Origin: Cyathus striatus | Taxonomy: Eukaryota; Basidiomycota; Agaricomycetes; Agaricales; Nidulariaceae | DNA: 64,000 bases | Assembly: GCA_025738555.1 (NCBI GenBank) | Contig: JAOVFP010000015.1 | Span: 1,364,001-1,428,000 of the forward strand | Reading direction: 5' to 3' | Shown: positions 11,836 through 23,035 of the stretch, one piece after another | How the letters are laid out: each line of letters begins with the position of its first letter | Numbering within the stretch: position 1 is the first letter of the stretch | The notes under the pieces: model-generated | Told to the model about the DNA's origin: nothing | Databases searched by the model: none | The model's input: the letters and a program-made list of their open reading frames with translations, nothing else | Program-made: the position numbers and the translations under genes

Positions 11836-12315
11836 CATTGGGAATGCAACATTCAAAAGCCAGATACTTTTGATGGTTCCAGTGCTGAGAAGTTGGAGCA
11901 GTTCATTACACAATGCCAAATTTACTTCCAGAATAATCCTTCCCAATACTTGGATGGACATTCCCAGGTCAACTTTGCTCTTGCATATCTTTGGGATACC
12001 GTGCTTCAGCTCGTTATGCTGACCCTCTCCAATCCCTATGCTGATGATGAGTTCCTTCACTCTTGGGAGGTTTTCATCGTCATGCTAGAGGATAACTTCA
12101 GATTAGCGAACCCAGAAGGGGATGCTGAGAATGATCTGGATGTCCTCATTATGAAGGATTCACAGAAACTGTCCAAGTATCTTGTACAGTTCAACAGGCT
12201 TGCACAGCACACCAACTGGGATGATAAATCCTTATGCCACTGACTCTATTCTGGGTTTCCAGGTCACATAAAGGATGAGATCTCTCATGTTGGAAAACCT
12301 ACCACAAAGTGTGGG
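11836..12315 (+). pseudogene. Gypsy gag, capsid-like part
   Basis: The frame reads KPDTFDGSSAEKLEQF, the conserved entry to the gag capsid-like domain of Ty3/gypsy elements, and continues to a TGA at 12241-12243 where an Arg codon (CGA) is expected. The frame then reads on into the zinc-knuckle and protease region. Decayed and non-functional. Confidence 0.75.
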
Positions 12316-14170
12316 ATGATTAAACTAGCTCAAGGGATTGATAGTTGGTACTGGGAATGCCAGTCCAAGTGTATGTGGGAATCCCACCAGCCTCGGGGTC
12401 TGCAGGTTCCGGATAGCTCTGTTAGAGCTCCTACAAACCGCCCTGCAGTCACCCTGGCACCTTCCCACCTCATTTTGGGTCAATATGCACCCCGTCCGAG
12501 TTATCCCCACTGTGCTGGTAGTCACCTGCCTCGTTCCTTGCAGCCTCCCCAGCAGTGGAGGCTGGAATTGAATGACAAAGTTGGTCAAGATGGCAAACTC
12601 TTGCCACAAGAACGTCAGTGTTGCATGGACAACAATCTATGCTTGTTCTGCAGGAATCTGGGGCATTGCACCAAAGAATGTCCCCGCTCTGCCTCTTCTG
12701 CAGCTAGAGCCTGGGCATCCAGATTATCTGCTTTGGCTCCTACATCAGCTTCTGCAGGTCCCTCAACCCACAGGTCCGCACCTCTTTCCAACCCAGCTTC
12801 AGGTTCGAAAAAAATAGGGAGTGGTCCTCTGGACACCACACAAGCTGAGGACCATGTTGTTCCCCCTTGTGCACAGCTGATGCAGGTAAGACTCAATGCT
12901 TCCACTCTTTCTGACCCCAATGCCCTTCATATTCCACTTTGTAGTACCATCCATGCTCTCCCTACACTTTGTACAATTTCATATAGTGCTCTAGTCAATT
13001 CAGGTTCTACCCATTGTTTTATGGATTCATCTTTCATTCAGACACATGCTATTCCTACCTCACCTACTCCACCTATCGCTCTCAGACTTTTCAATGGCAC
13101 CACCAATCATGTTATAACTGAGTTCGTTACACTGCCTGTACTATTTCCTACCAGTGAATGTATTACAGTTGAACTCTATGTGACACCTCTTGATTCTGTG
13201 TGTTCTGCAGTCCTAGGATACAATTGGCTCACCCGCTTCAATCTGTTGATTGACTGGGTATCAGGCTCATTAACATTCCGGACTCCAGTCACTTCCGAGC
13301 AACTTCCACTCAAATCCAAGATCTCAGAACCAGGTTCCGCTTCTGAGGACCCATCTCCAGTCACCTCTGATGAGTCTCTGCCACCTCCTCCTAGCATTTC
13401 ACTAATAAACAGTGCCACCTTCTTGCATGCATGGCATTTAGAGGGAGCACAGACTTTCTGTATCCAGCTTGGTGCTGTCACTTCCACTGCTGCCCTCAAC
13501 CCAGAGGAAGCTCCAGATCTCTCTTCCATACCATCTGAGTATCATGAGTTTGCTGATGTATTTAGCAAGTCCCAGGCAGATACACTTGCCCCTCACCATC
13601 CCTATGACTTAAAGATCAACCTAGAGGAAGGTGCATCACCTCCCATAGGTCAGATCTATTCCCTTTCCCAATCTGAGCTTTCCACTCTTCAGGAATTCAT
13701 CGATGAACATATCCAGATCAGATTCATTCAACCTTCATGCTCTCTGCATGGGGCTCCTGTCCTTTTTGTCCACAAGAAGGTCAGATCGCTTCGGCTTTGT
13801 GTGGATTTCCGCGGGTTGAACACCATTTCTAAAAAGGATTGTTATCCTTTGCCACTCATTTCAGATTTGCTTGACAGTCCCCGTTGTGCCCATATCTACA
13901 CCAAGATCGACCTGCATCATGTGTACCACCTGGTCCACATTGCTGAGGATGATGAATGGAAAACCACTTTCCAGACTCACTATGGATCCTTTGAATGGCT
14001 AGTCATGCCCTTCAGACTTTCCAATGCACCCACAGGTTTCCAATGCTTCATGAACAACATCTTCAAAGACCTTCTTGATGTGTGCATCATAGTTTATTTG
14101 GATGACATCCTTATATACTCTGATAACCTTGCACAACATCACCAACATGTTAGGGAAGTCTTGCATTGAC
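12316..14170 (+). pseudogene. Gypsy zinc knuckle, protease and reverse transcriptase
   Basis: An open stretch of 617 codons. A CCHC knuckle (CLFCRNLGHCTKEC) lies at about codons 110-123. The aspartic protease motif reads NSGST where DSGAT/DSGST is expected, so the catalytic Asp is replaced by Asn (GAT to AAT), which should abolish protease activity. RT follows, with VDFRGLN and the catalytic YLDD at 14095-14106. The frame ends where a hAT-like element interrupts RT at 14179. Confidence 0.88.
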
Positions 14171-14178
14171 TCCAGAAG

Positions 14179-15447
14179 TAGGGACTAACATGGATAAGAC
14201 TGTTTCATATCCAGATAGTAACCAACAGATAACAGTAATTTGGATACAGATACAGATATGGATATACCACGGATCCTCTGGAGTTATCCATACTTTTTGG
14301 TACTGGATGACTTCCCATAAGGATTTAGCAGCATCTAGCAGGCTAAACTTTATTTAGAACTCTGATGCCAAGCTCCAGATCATGGTCTCGTCATGTCTAG
14401 CTACCAGCTAAAGTCTGCTAGACATCAAAATATAGTGAGGCCTCTTGACCCCTCTCTATTTTGCTAAGGCTCCGCTAAACCACTTTATTTCTTAGTTATT
14501 ACCGTTTTAGGGTGATTTATCAGCCTTTCCCCCATGACATTCAGATCTGTTTGTTGTACTGTGATTTCTCATTTAATAATTATGAACACCCTGCTATTAA
14601 CTTTACAATATAGTTGAAGACATACCATTCAATGCCTTTATGATAAGAATGATGTAGAATTGACAATTTTAAGCCACCATTTTAGCAGGTAGTGATAAGA
14701 AAGCATAGAATTTGAAAAACATGGTAGAATGTGATGAACAGTGCAATGAAGTAGCATAAAATGAAATAACTATTTAGTTGACTGCTAAATCTCATACATG
14801 GCTGAGGATGGCAATGTTACAGGATAGCCAGAAAATAGACAAATCATGTGATCAATCAGACCTTAAAATTATAGCAGGCTAAATTCTCTCTAAATTCTTA
14901 TGGGAAGTCATCCACTAGTTAAATTCATTATGCTTGAATTTAGTCTGACTAAGGGATCTGCTTCATTTTGAATACTTGTGACTTACAGGATAGTTACTTA
15001 TAAGCCTTTGAGTATATTCTGTCATTTACTGTTGAATTTTAGACAATTTCCTTTCACTTATGAGGCATATATACCATACCAACATATTTAGCATGTGCTA
15101 TATGAATTTATGAATTAATATCATGTATTTACATTGACAGATACCTTCTGAAGAAACCAGATCTCAGCCTGATTTCATCTTTTCCTTTAAGTTCACATTT
15201 CTCTCACAACTCTCTTAATTTTTTTAAATAATATTAATCATACATAGTAAATATGTCTACTGAGGAAGTTTTACAACACTCAAGCCATTGGCTCACAAGA
15301 AACAAAGGAATGTTTCTTTTATAAAATATGGCCCAGATATCTGGATATCCACGGTTCCATCTGTACTTTATCTGAATGGATACATACCTGTATGGTAAGC
15401 CAGATATGGTTAATTAACCGATTTTTGCTTAACCATGTTAGTCCCTA
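14179..15447. mobile_element. hAT-like non-autonomous element in gypsy RT
   Basis: Ends are inverted: TAGGGACTAACATGG at the left and CCATGTTAGTCCCTA at the right. They are flanked by imperfect 8-bp repeats, TCCAGAAG (14171-14178) and TCTGGAAG (15448-15455). TAGGG-type ends with an 8-bp duplication fit hAT elements. GGATA/TATCC motifs recur in both subterminal regions. RT coding sequence resumes directly after it ([13 protein letters not shown]). No transposase is present in 1.27 kb. Confidence 0.8.
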
Positions 15448-15455
15448 TCTGGAAG

Positions 15456-16380
15456 CATGGGTTGTATGCACATGTGGATAAGTGTGAGTTCCACTCGGAA
15501 TCTGTGGAATATCTCGGATATATACTATCACCCAATGGTCTCACAATGTCTCCAACAAAGGTGAAGACTATTCAAGAATAGCCTGAACCAAGGAAAGTAA
15601 AAGACATTCAATCTTTCCTTGGGTTCGCTAATTTCTATCAGCATTTTATATACAACTATTCTGACATAGTTGTTCTGCTCACCCACCTTACCTGGAAGGG
15701 TAATCTGTGGAACTTCTCGGAAAAATGCTGTTCTGCTTTCACTGAACTTAAGGACACTTTCACATTGGCACCCATCCTTACCCATTGGGTTCCCAACAAG
15801 CAGCTCATTGTGAAAACTGACACTTCGGATTATGTGTTGGCTGCTATCCTGTCTATAGTTTCCAATGATGGTGAGATTCACCCTATCACTTTCCACTCAT
15901 GAACCTTTACACCTCCCGAGTTAAACTACAACACCCATGACAAGGAATTGCTTGCTATCTTCGAAGCATTCCAAGTCTGGCATCATTACCTGGAAGGTTC
16001 CAGTTCACCCATCAACATTGTCACAGACCACAAGAACTTGGAATACTTTTCCACAACCAAGATCTTGTCCCGATGACAAGCCTGATGGTCTGAGTACCTT
16101 TCCCAGTTCAATCTAGTTATCTGCTTTCGACTCAGAAAACTTGGGGTGAAGCCAGATGCTCTGACTAGATGATGGGACGTCTACCCTAAAGAGGGGGATA
16201 GCGACTATGCTGAGGTCAATCCACATAACTATCATCCAGTGTTCACTCAGGAACAGCTTATCACTTCTCTCTGAGCAACTTCACTTATTGTACCTGCTCT
16301 TCACACTAGTATCATCATGGACATTGAACAGTTACATACTGACATATTATCAGCTCTCCCTAATGACCTGGTTGCAGTTA
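15456..16380 (+). pseudogene. Gypsy RT end and RNase H
   Basis: Continues RT after the hAT-like insertion, then the connector ([14 protein letters not shown]) and RNase H blocks ([33 protein letters not shown]). In-frame stops at 15900, 16074, 16083 and 16170 all sit where an Arg CGA codon is expected. A TAG near 15580 replaces a Trp codon. Not functional. Confidence 0.85.
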
Positions 16381-16385
16381 TCTGA

Positions 16386-16685
16386 ATGCAGACTCCCAAG
16401 AATTGTTGTACTGTAACCCTGGACAGTTTCCTCCATCTAGATAACCAGATCTATGTTTCAGACTCCAGAACCCTTTGGCTTCAGGTTTTACAGTACAAAC
16501 ATGACCACCTGCTTTCAGGACACCTTGGACAGAACAAGACCCTTGAGCTAATTCAACGTGAATATACTTGGCCACTTATACAGATGTTTGTAAAGGACTA
16601 TTGTAAGTCTTGTAATACTTGCATGTGTTCTAAACCACAGTGCCACTGCCCATATGGAACCCTGAAACAACTTCCAGTTCCCCAT
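16386..16685 (+). pseudogene. Gypsy integrase, N-terminal zinc-binding part
   Basis: Encodes an HHCC-type domain (HDHLLSGHLGQ ... CKSCNTC), the N-terminal integrase module of Ty3/gypsy elements, and ends in KQLPVP just before the conserved catalytic core would start. The rest is replaced by the inverted repeat at 16682-16733. Confidence 0.85.
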
Positions 16686-16733
16686 TTGGTAATATCACGT
16701 GGTGTCATAGTGGGGGGAGACGAACGATTGTCC
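16682..16733 (-). repeat. Right terminal inverted repeat of the 9.1-kb block
   Basis: Inverted partner of 7646-7697. It ends GATTGTCC and is followed at once by spacer sequence (CCCTCTTTCTTCTTTGC) shared with other units. Confidence 0.8.
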
Positions 16734-17168
16734 CCCTCTTTCTTCTTTGCTGGCATAATGCACCGCACAACTACGTACTCTTCACTCTACATTCACCAAC
16801 CATTCAGTTTCACTCCCAGCTAAAGGCTGACCATTCTCCATGAATCTTTCCTTGGGGTCACTCCATTATCGGCAAATGCGACCTGATACATGTACCACGA
16901 CCTACTGAGTCGACCCCTCGTCTTTTTCACCCCCCATTTTTTCGATATTTCCATCTCTCGAAAAGAGGCCAGCGTCAGTTCTTATTTCAGTCTTCATTAC
17001 ATTCCCACCACTCTACTACTACCATTTCAACGGCTTCAGCTTCAGCTTCACCAACTCGACCTGACACGACTCTCATCTTCTCCCTCAGCATGGCAATCTC
17101 AAGATATTGCGCCCTCCAGTAATGGCGGGATTAGCATTCCCGTGCAGGAGCTTAGCACCGGCGCCCTT
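16734..17168. other. Upstream region of TRA2-like copy B
   Basis: Homologous to the DNA before the other TRA2-like genes, with CpG sites retained. It contains a pyrimidine-rich stretch and a short ATG frame at 17091 that stops after ten codons. An open, paralog-conserved frame (AWQSQDIAPSSNGG) precedes the chosen ATG without interruption, so an upstream coding exon cannot be excluded. Confidence 0.5.
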
Positions 17169-18690
17169 ATGAACACCGACGACCCCAATTGGATTGCCAA
17201 TAGTGCTAACGGTGAGCGCTCTCCTCGCGATGCGCCGAGGCGCAACAGCAGGAGTAGGAGTCCTGTAAGGGATGATCGTGGAGGGTAAGTTTTCGTTTGC
17301 CATTTTACGGTTTGCAAGGTGCCGATGCGGTGGGTCTTTTAGGAGAGACGGAAAAGAGGGCGGTGGTACGAACCCAGGGAATAACCTTCACGTGTCGGGG
17401 TTGAGCCATAAGATTGATACGCGCGAGCTCGAGACTACGTTTGCGAAGATTGGTAGGGTGAGTGTTCATTCATTCTTTTTACCTGCGGGCAACAGTGTCC
17501 TCTGGCTTGCTTATTCGGTTCTTTCATTCTTTCATTCTCTCTTCTCACCCCTTCCTCCCACCTCCCTCTTATCATCTCCTCTTACCATTCCTTCCATTCG
17601 TACCCTACCTGCCATTCGAGTACCAGCCCGTACACCTTAGTTCTTTCGTCTTCTCACCCTTATCTTACCTCTCTTCTCCCCTCTCCCCCCACCTTCTCTC
17701 GCCCTCTTCTCTCATCGCCCTCTCTCCTCTCCTTCCCCTTTCTCCATCCTCGCCCTCGCCCTCGCCCTCCGTTTCTCGTGCCCTATCGTCTTTTTTTTCT
17801 TCCTGCTTCCCTCTGGCCCGCCCTTTTCTCCCTCTCCTCCTTTCTTTTCTTGCTCCCCTTTCGCTCTCCCTTCTTACCCCCATGCTTACTCCCCCACTTT
17901 TACCCTCCCTCTAATCCCCATTTCACTCTTTCCTGTCATCTTTGTCTTCGACTTGTGCTTACGCTTCCTCCCACAGGTCAAAAAAGCTTCAGTCATGTAC
18001 GACCCCCACAGCCGCGAGTCTCGCGGCTTCGGGTTCGTGACGATGGAGACGTCCGAGGAAGCTGACGCTGCCATTACCGCCCTCAACACTACTGAGATTA
18101 TGGGAAAGGTCGTTACCGTTGAAAAGGTCATTTTTCTTTCTTTTTCACTTTCTGTAGCGTTTGCTGACGTGTTCTCCTCTACTCTTTTCCTACTCCTTTC
18201 TATTACTGCTCCTCTGCTATTGACTTCACGCTCCTTTTGACCATCGTTATCCTACTATTTCTCTACTACCGTTCAACCGCCGATCGCTAATGCTCTTCGA
18301 CCCTGATATCCTAACCGCACAGGCCCGCCGTGGACGCGCAAGGACGCCCACACCTGGCCGATACTACGGCCCTCCCAAGGGGGTGACTGTGAGCCACTTT
18401 CTATCCAGGTAGCATACTAACTCCCTTCTTCCTCTTTCCTACAACACAAAACAGCTGAAAGACCGTACGACCCACGGCCCTACGACTCCCGCTACTCGCG
18501 GGACTATGACGACCGCCGATGTGGCGGGAGGGACTATGACAAGCGCGATCGTGATCGTGACTACGATAGGCACCGTGACGATTATAGAGATCGGGATAGG
18601 GATGGTGGACGTGGGTATGGTGGAGGAGGAGGTGGAGGAAGGGATTACGAGAGAGACGGTGGAAGGAGGGATTATGATAGGCGGTATTAG
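17169..18690 (+). pseudogene. TRA2-like SR protein, copy B, single-base frameshift
   Basis: Exons 17169-17284, 17343-17457, 17977-18126, 18323-18388 and 18455-18690. The N-terminus (MNTDDPNW...) leads into an RS-type stretch (RRNSRSRSP). A single RRM follows with RNP2 NLHVSGLS (exon 2) and RNP1 RGFGFVTM (exon 3), then the ARRGRARTPTPGRYYGPP linker and the Arg/Asp/Tyr/Gly-rich tail. Exon 4 has AAGGGGGTGACT where copies C and E have AAGAGGGGTGACT. One base is missing and the spliced length (683) is not a multiple of three, so the tail would be read in the wrong frame. The RRM itself is intact, so a protein with a changed tail is possible. A sequencing error in the G run is an alternative. Confidence 0.8.
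17458..17976 (+). other. Long pyrimidine-rich intron 2 of TRA2-like copy B
   Basis: GTGAGT donor and CCACAG acceptor; about 400 of 519 bases are almost pure C and T. The same intron is pyrimidine-rich in C (26698-27268), D (36229-36799) and E (43201-43601), while length varies from 401 to 571. It splits the RRM between RNP2 and RNP1. ORFs in it on either strand are compositional artefacts. Confidence 0.75.
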
Positions 18691-19439
18691 ATGGAGCTCA
18701 TGATGCCTTTTTGGTTGATGTATGATGAAAGGCTGGATGGAATGATACGAACGAACAAAATTGGTTCTTTAGGGGATGGAATGTGTCAGATGATGGGTAA
18801 TGATTATTTCGTAGGCTGTTGTCTACGTCCATTTTTTACTTGTTTCTTCTGTGTTGTGTCTTTTGTGTCGTTTGGGTTGTGATCGTGGTTTTATGTATAT
18901 TTTATTTGTTTTGGACCTTTTTTTGTGTGCTTTGGGGCTTTGACTCTGAGCTTGATTATGAGAGGCGATGCTCTGTTGCTACATGTGCTTACGACTCGTG
19001 TTGATGCTGCCAACTTACTGCAGCTTTCCTTCATCTCGTTTCAATTCCTTCATACTTTCTTCCTGTATTCCCGTAACAAATCGGATCCATCGTTGGCGCT
19101 CTGTTGTCTCAGTAATTTTATTACAACTATGAGGTCTCATCCGCATTCCACTAAAAACCAAACCTGTTCGCATGTGTTTCGATTCATTGAGCCTGTTTCG
19201 ATTTAAAATGGCAGGACAGTAACTAACGAAGTCAAGGTAGACACGGGGATGTTTCATTATTTATGTCCTCTTCTCACCTACCAATGAGCCAAGCTATGAA
19301 CCATACCATGTTGCATAAGCTACCATTTAATACCCTGTATACAAAATTCAAATAGCAGTACAAATTGCAATCGCAAACATTTGATTCCAAAATCCATCAA
19401 TGAATCAAAAAACTTCCCTCGTACAAACGTGAATAATAG
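18691..19439. other. Tail-to-tail intergenic region, unit B
   Basis: TRA2-like 3' UTR (GATACGAACGAACAAAA at about 18746) followed by DNA shared with units C, E and G. No gene is seen. It is the reference type for the B/C/E/G subfamily; D and F differ from about 250 bases after the TRA2-like stop. Confidence 0.6.
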
Positions 19440-22400
19440 CTAGGATTCTGTCTCTGCCGCATCCCGTGCTTTCGAAAATGCCTTCTGCCATGCATTAATA
19501 ATGTTTTTTGGAGGATCTGGTAATTTCTACACCTTTTTTAATCAGATGCTGCCCTAGCCTGACCATAATACTATTCAAGTGAAGCATACCTTTAGCCAAC
19601 CCAATAAATATTCTTCTACCTGATGTGTAAGATATTTGTTGAGATAACCTTTTTCATAGAATTGTTGAGCTGCAGATTCCAGCACTGTTAGAAGTGCAGG
19701 TTTTGCATGTGGGTTTTGTGTCAGCAAGGACTTGGCCCACATTGTAAACCAGTAGCTTGATATATCCGGCCATGGAATCATGGATTGCAGTAGAAAAAAA
19801 TGAATTGTGGTGATGTGTGCATCCGCATAGTCATCTGATGTGCAATGGAAATTTCCAGAAAACTGCTGACTAGACAAAAATATTGATAAGTCCTCTGGAT
19901 AATCCAAGGTAAAAAGAACATCGAGGTCAATCAGTATATCATCGATATTGGCCAGCTTTTCACTGGATAAATTGAGATCAATGATTCCTGTACGATACAG
20001 ACTAGATTGAGTTAAGTAAAATAAGGAAATGATGTCATGTAAAGCAATCAATCGCTTTATAGCCATATCATTGTTGTATGATTTTAAATGTTTGAGCCAA
20101 AGAGGAAAGATAATTGATGTACGACATATATGAATGTCCAATTTCTGACATAGAATCAATTACTTGTCCAATAAAAGTGATATTACTTACCTTACAACGT
20201 TTAAGCCATAAAAAATTTATCCGAAAAAGAACTCCCACAGATGGTGAATAATTATTCACAAGAGCTTCAGTAAAATTTACAGCTGGAATATTCCTCTCAA
20301 ATCCAAGGATGTCAGTGGTCTGTTGAAAGTTCAAGTGACTTGAATACTGTTGGGTAGAAGAGAAGAATATCTCTAAAGGCTGGAAAAAATCAGGAATTTC
20401 CACAAATTTACAGCTTGTGTCAATGTGCATGTGCAAGCAGAAAAAAGCATAGAACCAACCAACTGCAAGACATTAGCATCAATATCTTCTGGAAAATATG
20501 ATCACATACCAAGCTGTTCTGCTGTTTCATATCTGAAGTGAGTTAATAAATTTACACAGGACTGAGCAACATCTGCATGAGTTTTTTTGAGGTCTACATA
20601 GAAACATTTTGATCGTTCTTCCATGGTTAAAAAGTCATAGAATGACTTGTGGTGAAACTGAAACACAGAATAATCACTGTATGACTCAGATCCTGTGCTT
20701 AGATCAATGAGAGAGTGAAGATTATTTAATGCAAAAAATGCTTCTCCTGGTGGGAGGGCTAATAGCTGTTCCACTATGACGCTCCAATGTGTCATTTATT
20801 CGCCGTACTTGTAGTTTGGTTCGCCGTAGTTAACTGTTGCCGTACTCACAATATCTATTCATTTTTCGGTGTTTTCTGTACATATCTATACATTTAATAT
20901 ATATTACATGTTAATACATCCTACTACAACAGGTATGTCTTTCATAATGACCGTTTTGACGACTTTCTGAGGCCTCGGAAATATCCGTCATAATTCCCAC
21001 GCTCCCGTTGACCTGCATCCAACTTCGTCCTACTGTACTGCTAGGCATTACAGAACTTCGTTTAAGCTCTTCTTTTGTTGTTGTACGTTCTATTAGTTGA
21101 TAATTAACACTGGAAATTTTTAATATATGGTGGTACTCGATGTTACATCCAACATTTAAGTACCTGTAGTGACACTGCTTACCAAAAGGTATGTTTAACT
21201 TTGCCATCAATACATTAAGCAATAAGTTTGTTATATAAGAGTGGTGTAGAAGAGATATAACATGAAAAAATAGAGCCTTGCAGGGGCTATCAAATATCTT
21301 AGCTTTAAATTTAACTAGGTTAAACAGACAATGTCCTATGTTAAATCACAGATATCACAAAAGGCACCTTAGCTTATGTGAGTTCAAGAAATACTAAGCT
21401 GAAACATGCAAAATAGCCTGAAGGTATGTAAGGTAAGTACTATCTGGACATGATCATACTTTGATTAGTAGTGTACAGGTACATTTACATACAAGATACA
21501 TCGATAAATACCATATAATATATATATTTAGTATAATTTATCTCTTGATGTGGTATACAACGATAAAATAAGAGCCAGAACGAAGTTTTGTAACGCCTAA
21601 CGGTATAGTCGAATGAAGTTGGGTGTACGGCACGACACTCAGAAGAGCGTGGGAACTATAACGGATATTTCCGAGGCCTCAGAAAGTCGTCAAAACGGTC
21701 ATTATGAAAGACATACCTGTTGTAGTAGGATGTATTAACATGTAATATATATTAAATGTATAGATATGTACAGAAAACACCGAAAAATGAGTAGATATTG
21801 TGAGTACGGCAACGGTTAACTACGGCGAACCGAACTACAAGTACGGCGAATAAATGACACATTGGAGCGTCATATTCCACAACAAGAAACAGTCGATTTA
21901 GATTACATGTCACCGCTTTTATAATGGGATCTAATAAATCATCTGTATTAATAGGTGATGTAACATCCAATATGGCAAGTATATATCCCAATACTTTAAT
22001 GGTTCTTTCAGGCTCCTCTGCTCTGGACAATATCTCATGGTAAAGGAGGTCCAGATCTGCAAGAGGAGAGCTATTACTACTATCTCGGATTCCAAGCACA
22101 ATTTCAAGTTGTGCATTGGGATTGTGGTGGGGACTAGATATAAACTTCATCACTGTGGCTGCATAAATAAATTGTCCTGAAGATCGCTCAACAAGTTTAC
22201 ATATGCTAGATGGGGGTGGCCATGGTCGAGGAATAGATCTAAGAGCTGCTTTAAATCGGTGATGATTAAATATACAGGCAAATCCACTCTCAAGCACTGT
22301 TTTAATATCTTGTGAGGTTCCTTGAATGCTTGACAATGAGATTAACTTTGTCACAGAAGAGACCTCCTTTGTATCCCAGACTTCTTGCAGATGAAGTTCT

Positions 22401-23035
22401 GTTCGGCTGGTGATGAAGAAGTCTAGAGGAAATCCATCATACTGAGTAGTTTTCACCAGCAGTTTTAGAATTGCTATTTGCATTGATTGATCAAGACATT
22501 CATCCAGTCCATCAATTACTATGGCACTCTGACCCACACAGTAGAGGGGATGCTGACAAGATTTGATTAAATTGAGACAAGGTTCAACAATAAGCTTTTG
22601 AAATTGACTGCTGATGGATGCATCATAAATAAGTCGTGGATTCAGCTGAATCTCCGCTGAAATGTATTCTGCAAGTACATTATTAAGCATTGCAAGCTGA
22701 TATGCGATGGTAGTGAATAGTTTCTTTGCATTGTTTCGATCTTGTGAACCTCTCCAGAAAAAGAAGCTCGCGCCAAGATATCCTGCTTGAGAAGCTTCCT
22801 CACAAACAGATCGTGCTATGGATGACTTCCCAGCGCCGGCAGGCCCATGTAGGTACATGATGCCATTTTCTTTGTCAGGTTCTTCAATCCACTGATTGAT
22901 ATCATTGAGAAGTTGTTTTCGAGTCTCTGGATGACATTTAGGTGCATCATACTGTTCTCCCGAGTCATGAGTTGCACCTAGGGCAACATACTGAGAAAGA
23001 TATTGTATTGCTAGTGTGCTGAGTGAGTATGCCAT
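19440..23035 (-). CDS. NACHT-domain NTPase, copy B, interrupted by a TIR element
   Basis: Exon 1 runs 23035-20510 and contains the insertion 20775-21874. Exons 2 to 4 are 20462-20191, 20144-19590 and 19526-19440. Without the element and one target-site copy the spliced length is 2334 nt (777 aa, in frame). ATG at 23033-23035 gives MAYSLSTLAIQ. P-loop HGPAGAGKSS at about residue 63; Walker B AIVIDGLDECLD at about residue 168. The C-terminal part is helical-looking, without visible WD40, ankyrin or LRR repeats. With the insertion the frame stops at 21752 after 427 residues: NTPase core kept, conserved C-terminal domain lost. Related fungal proteins act as STAND-type signalling ATPases in non-self recognition; a role here is inference. 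The C-terminal end is shorter than in E because of a small deletion. Confidence 0.85.
20775..21004 (+). repeat. Left 230-bp terminal inverted repeat
   Basis: Pairs with 21645-21874 over its full length with only a few mismatches; similarity stops after CCCACGCTC. Confidence 0.9.
21645..21874 (-). repeat. Right 230-bp terminal inverted repeat
   Basis: Inverted partner of 20775-21004. Its outer end supplies the 40 extra codons and the stop at 21752 that end the truncated NACHT-B frame. Confidence 0.9.

Larger units (their letters stand above)
7916..16685 (+). mobile_element. Ty3/gypsy LTR retrotransposon, decayed and truncated
   Basis: Gag, CCHC, protease, RT, RNase H and integrase zinc-binding remnants occur in Ty3/gypsy order on the + strand. 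The 5' LTR region precedes them, with a TATA-like TATATAAATA near 9640, but it is split by a solo LTR at 8031-9365. The gag is split by another solo LTR, and RT is split by a hAT-like element. The 3' end, including the integrase core, any chromodomain and the 3' LTR, is missing; the element stops at the right inverted repeat near 16685. The 5' boundary is approximate. Confidence 0.75.
7646..16733. mobile_element. 9.1-kb transposon nest bounded by ~50-bp inverted repeats
   Basis: The left end (7646-7697) and right end (16682-16733) are inverted copies of about 50 bp, sharing CACTATGACACCACGTGAT and GATATTACCAAATG. The flanks are clean spacer sequence on both sides (compare 35270 and 35527), with target DNA lost at the junction. 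Inside are a truncated Ty3/gypsy element, two solo LTRs of another family and a hAT-like element. The right inverted repeat abuts the gypsy integrase fragment directly. I read it as an old TIR element colonised by retrotransposons, or a TIR pair captured by rearrangement. No transposase for the TIRs is visible. Confidence 0.7.
20775..21874. mobile_element. 1.1-kb element with 230-bp TIRs and 6-bp target duplication
   Basis: Flanked by TTCCAC on both sides (20769-20774 and 21875-21880); paralogs have a single TTCCAC here, so the empty site is known. The inverted repeats, 20775-21004 and 21645-21874, start TATGACGCTCCAATGTGTCA and differ at only a few positions, so insertion looks recent. The 640-bp interior has no recognisable transposase. 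Long TIRs with a 6-bp duplication do not fit the common hAT (8 bp), Tc1/mariner (TA) or MULE (8-10 bp) patterns. Confidence 0.9.

Noticed and set aside
7646..16733. A complete autonomous DNA transposon with 50-bp TIRs
   Set aside because: No transposase is visible; the interior consists of retrotransposon and hAT-like remnants.
17462..17914. Long Pro/Ser/Leu-rich ORFs in TRA2-like intron 2 regions and their Arg/Glu-rich reverse frames
   Set aside because: They come from the C/T-rich composition, overlap well-defined splice sites and are not conserved in frame between copies.
18506..18703. ORFs in other frames across the last TRA2-like exon (Ile/Gly/Met-rich)
   Set aside because: They are shadows of the DYDR/RDRD repeat-coding exon.
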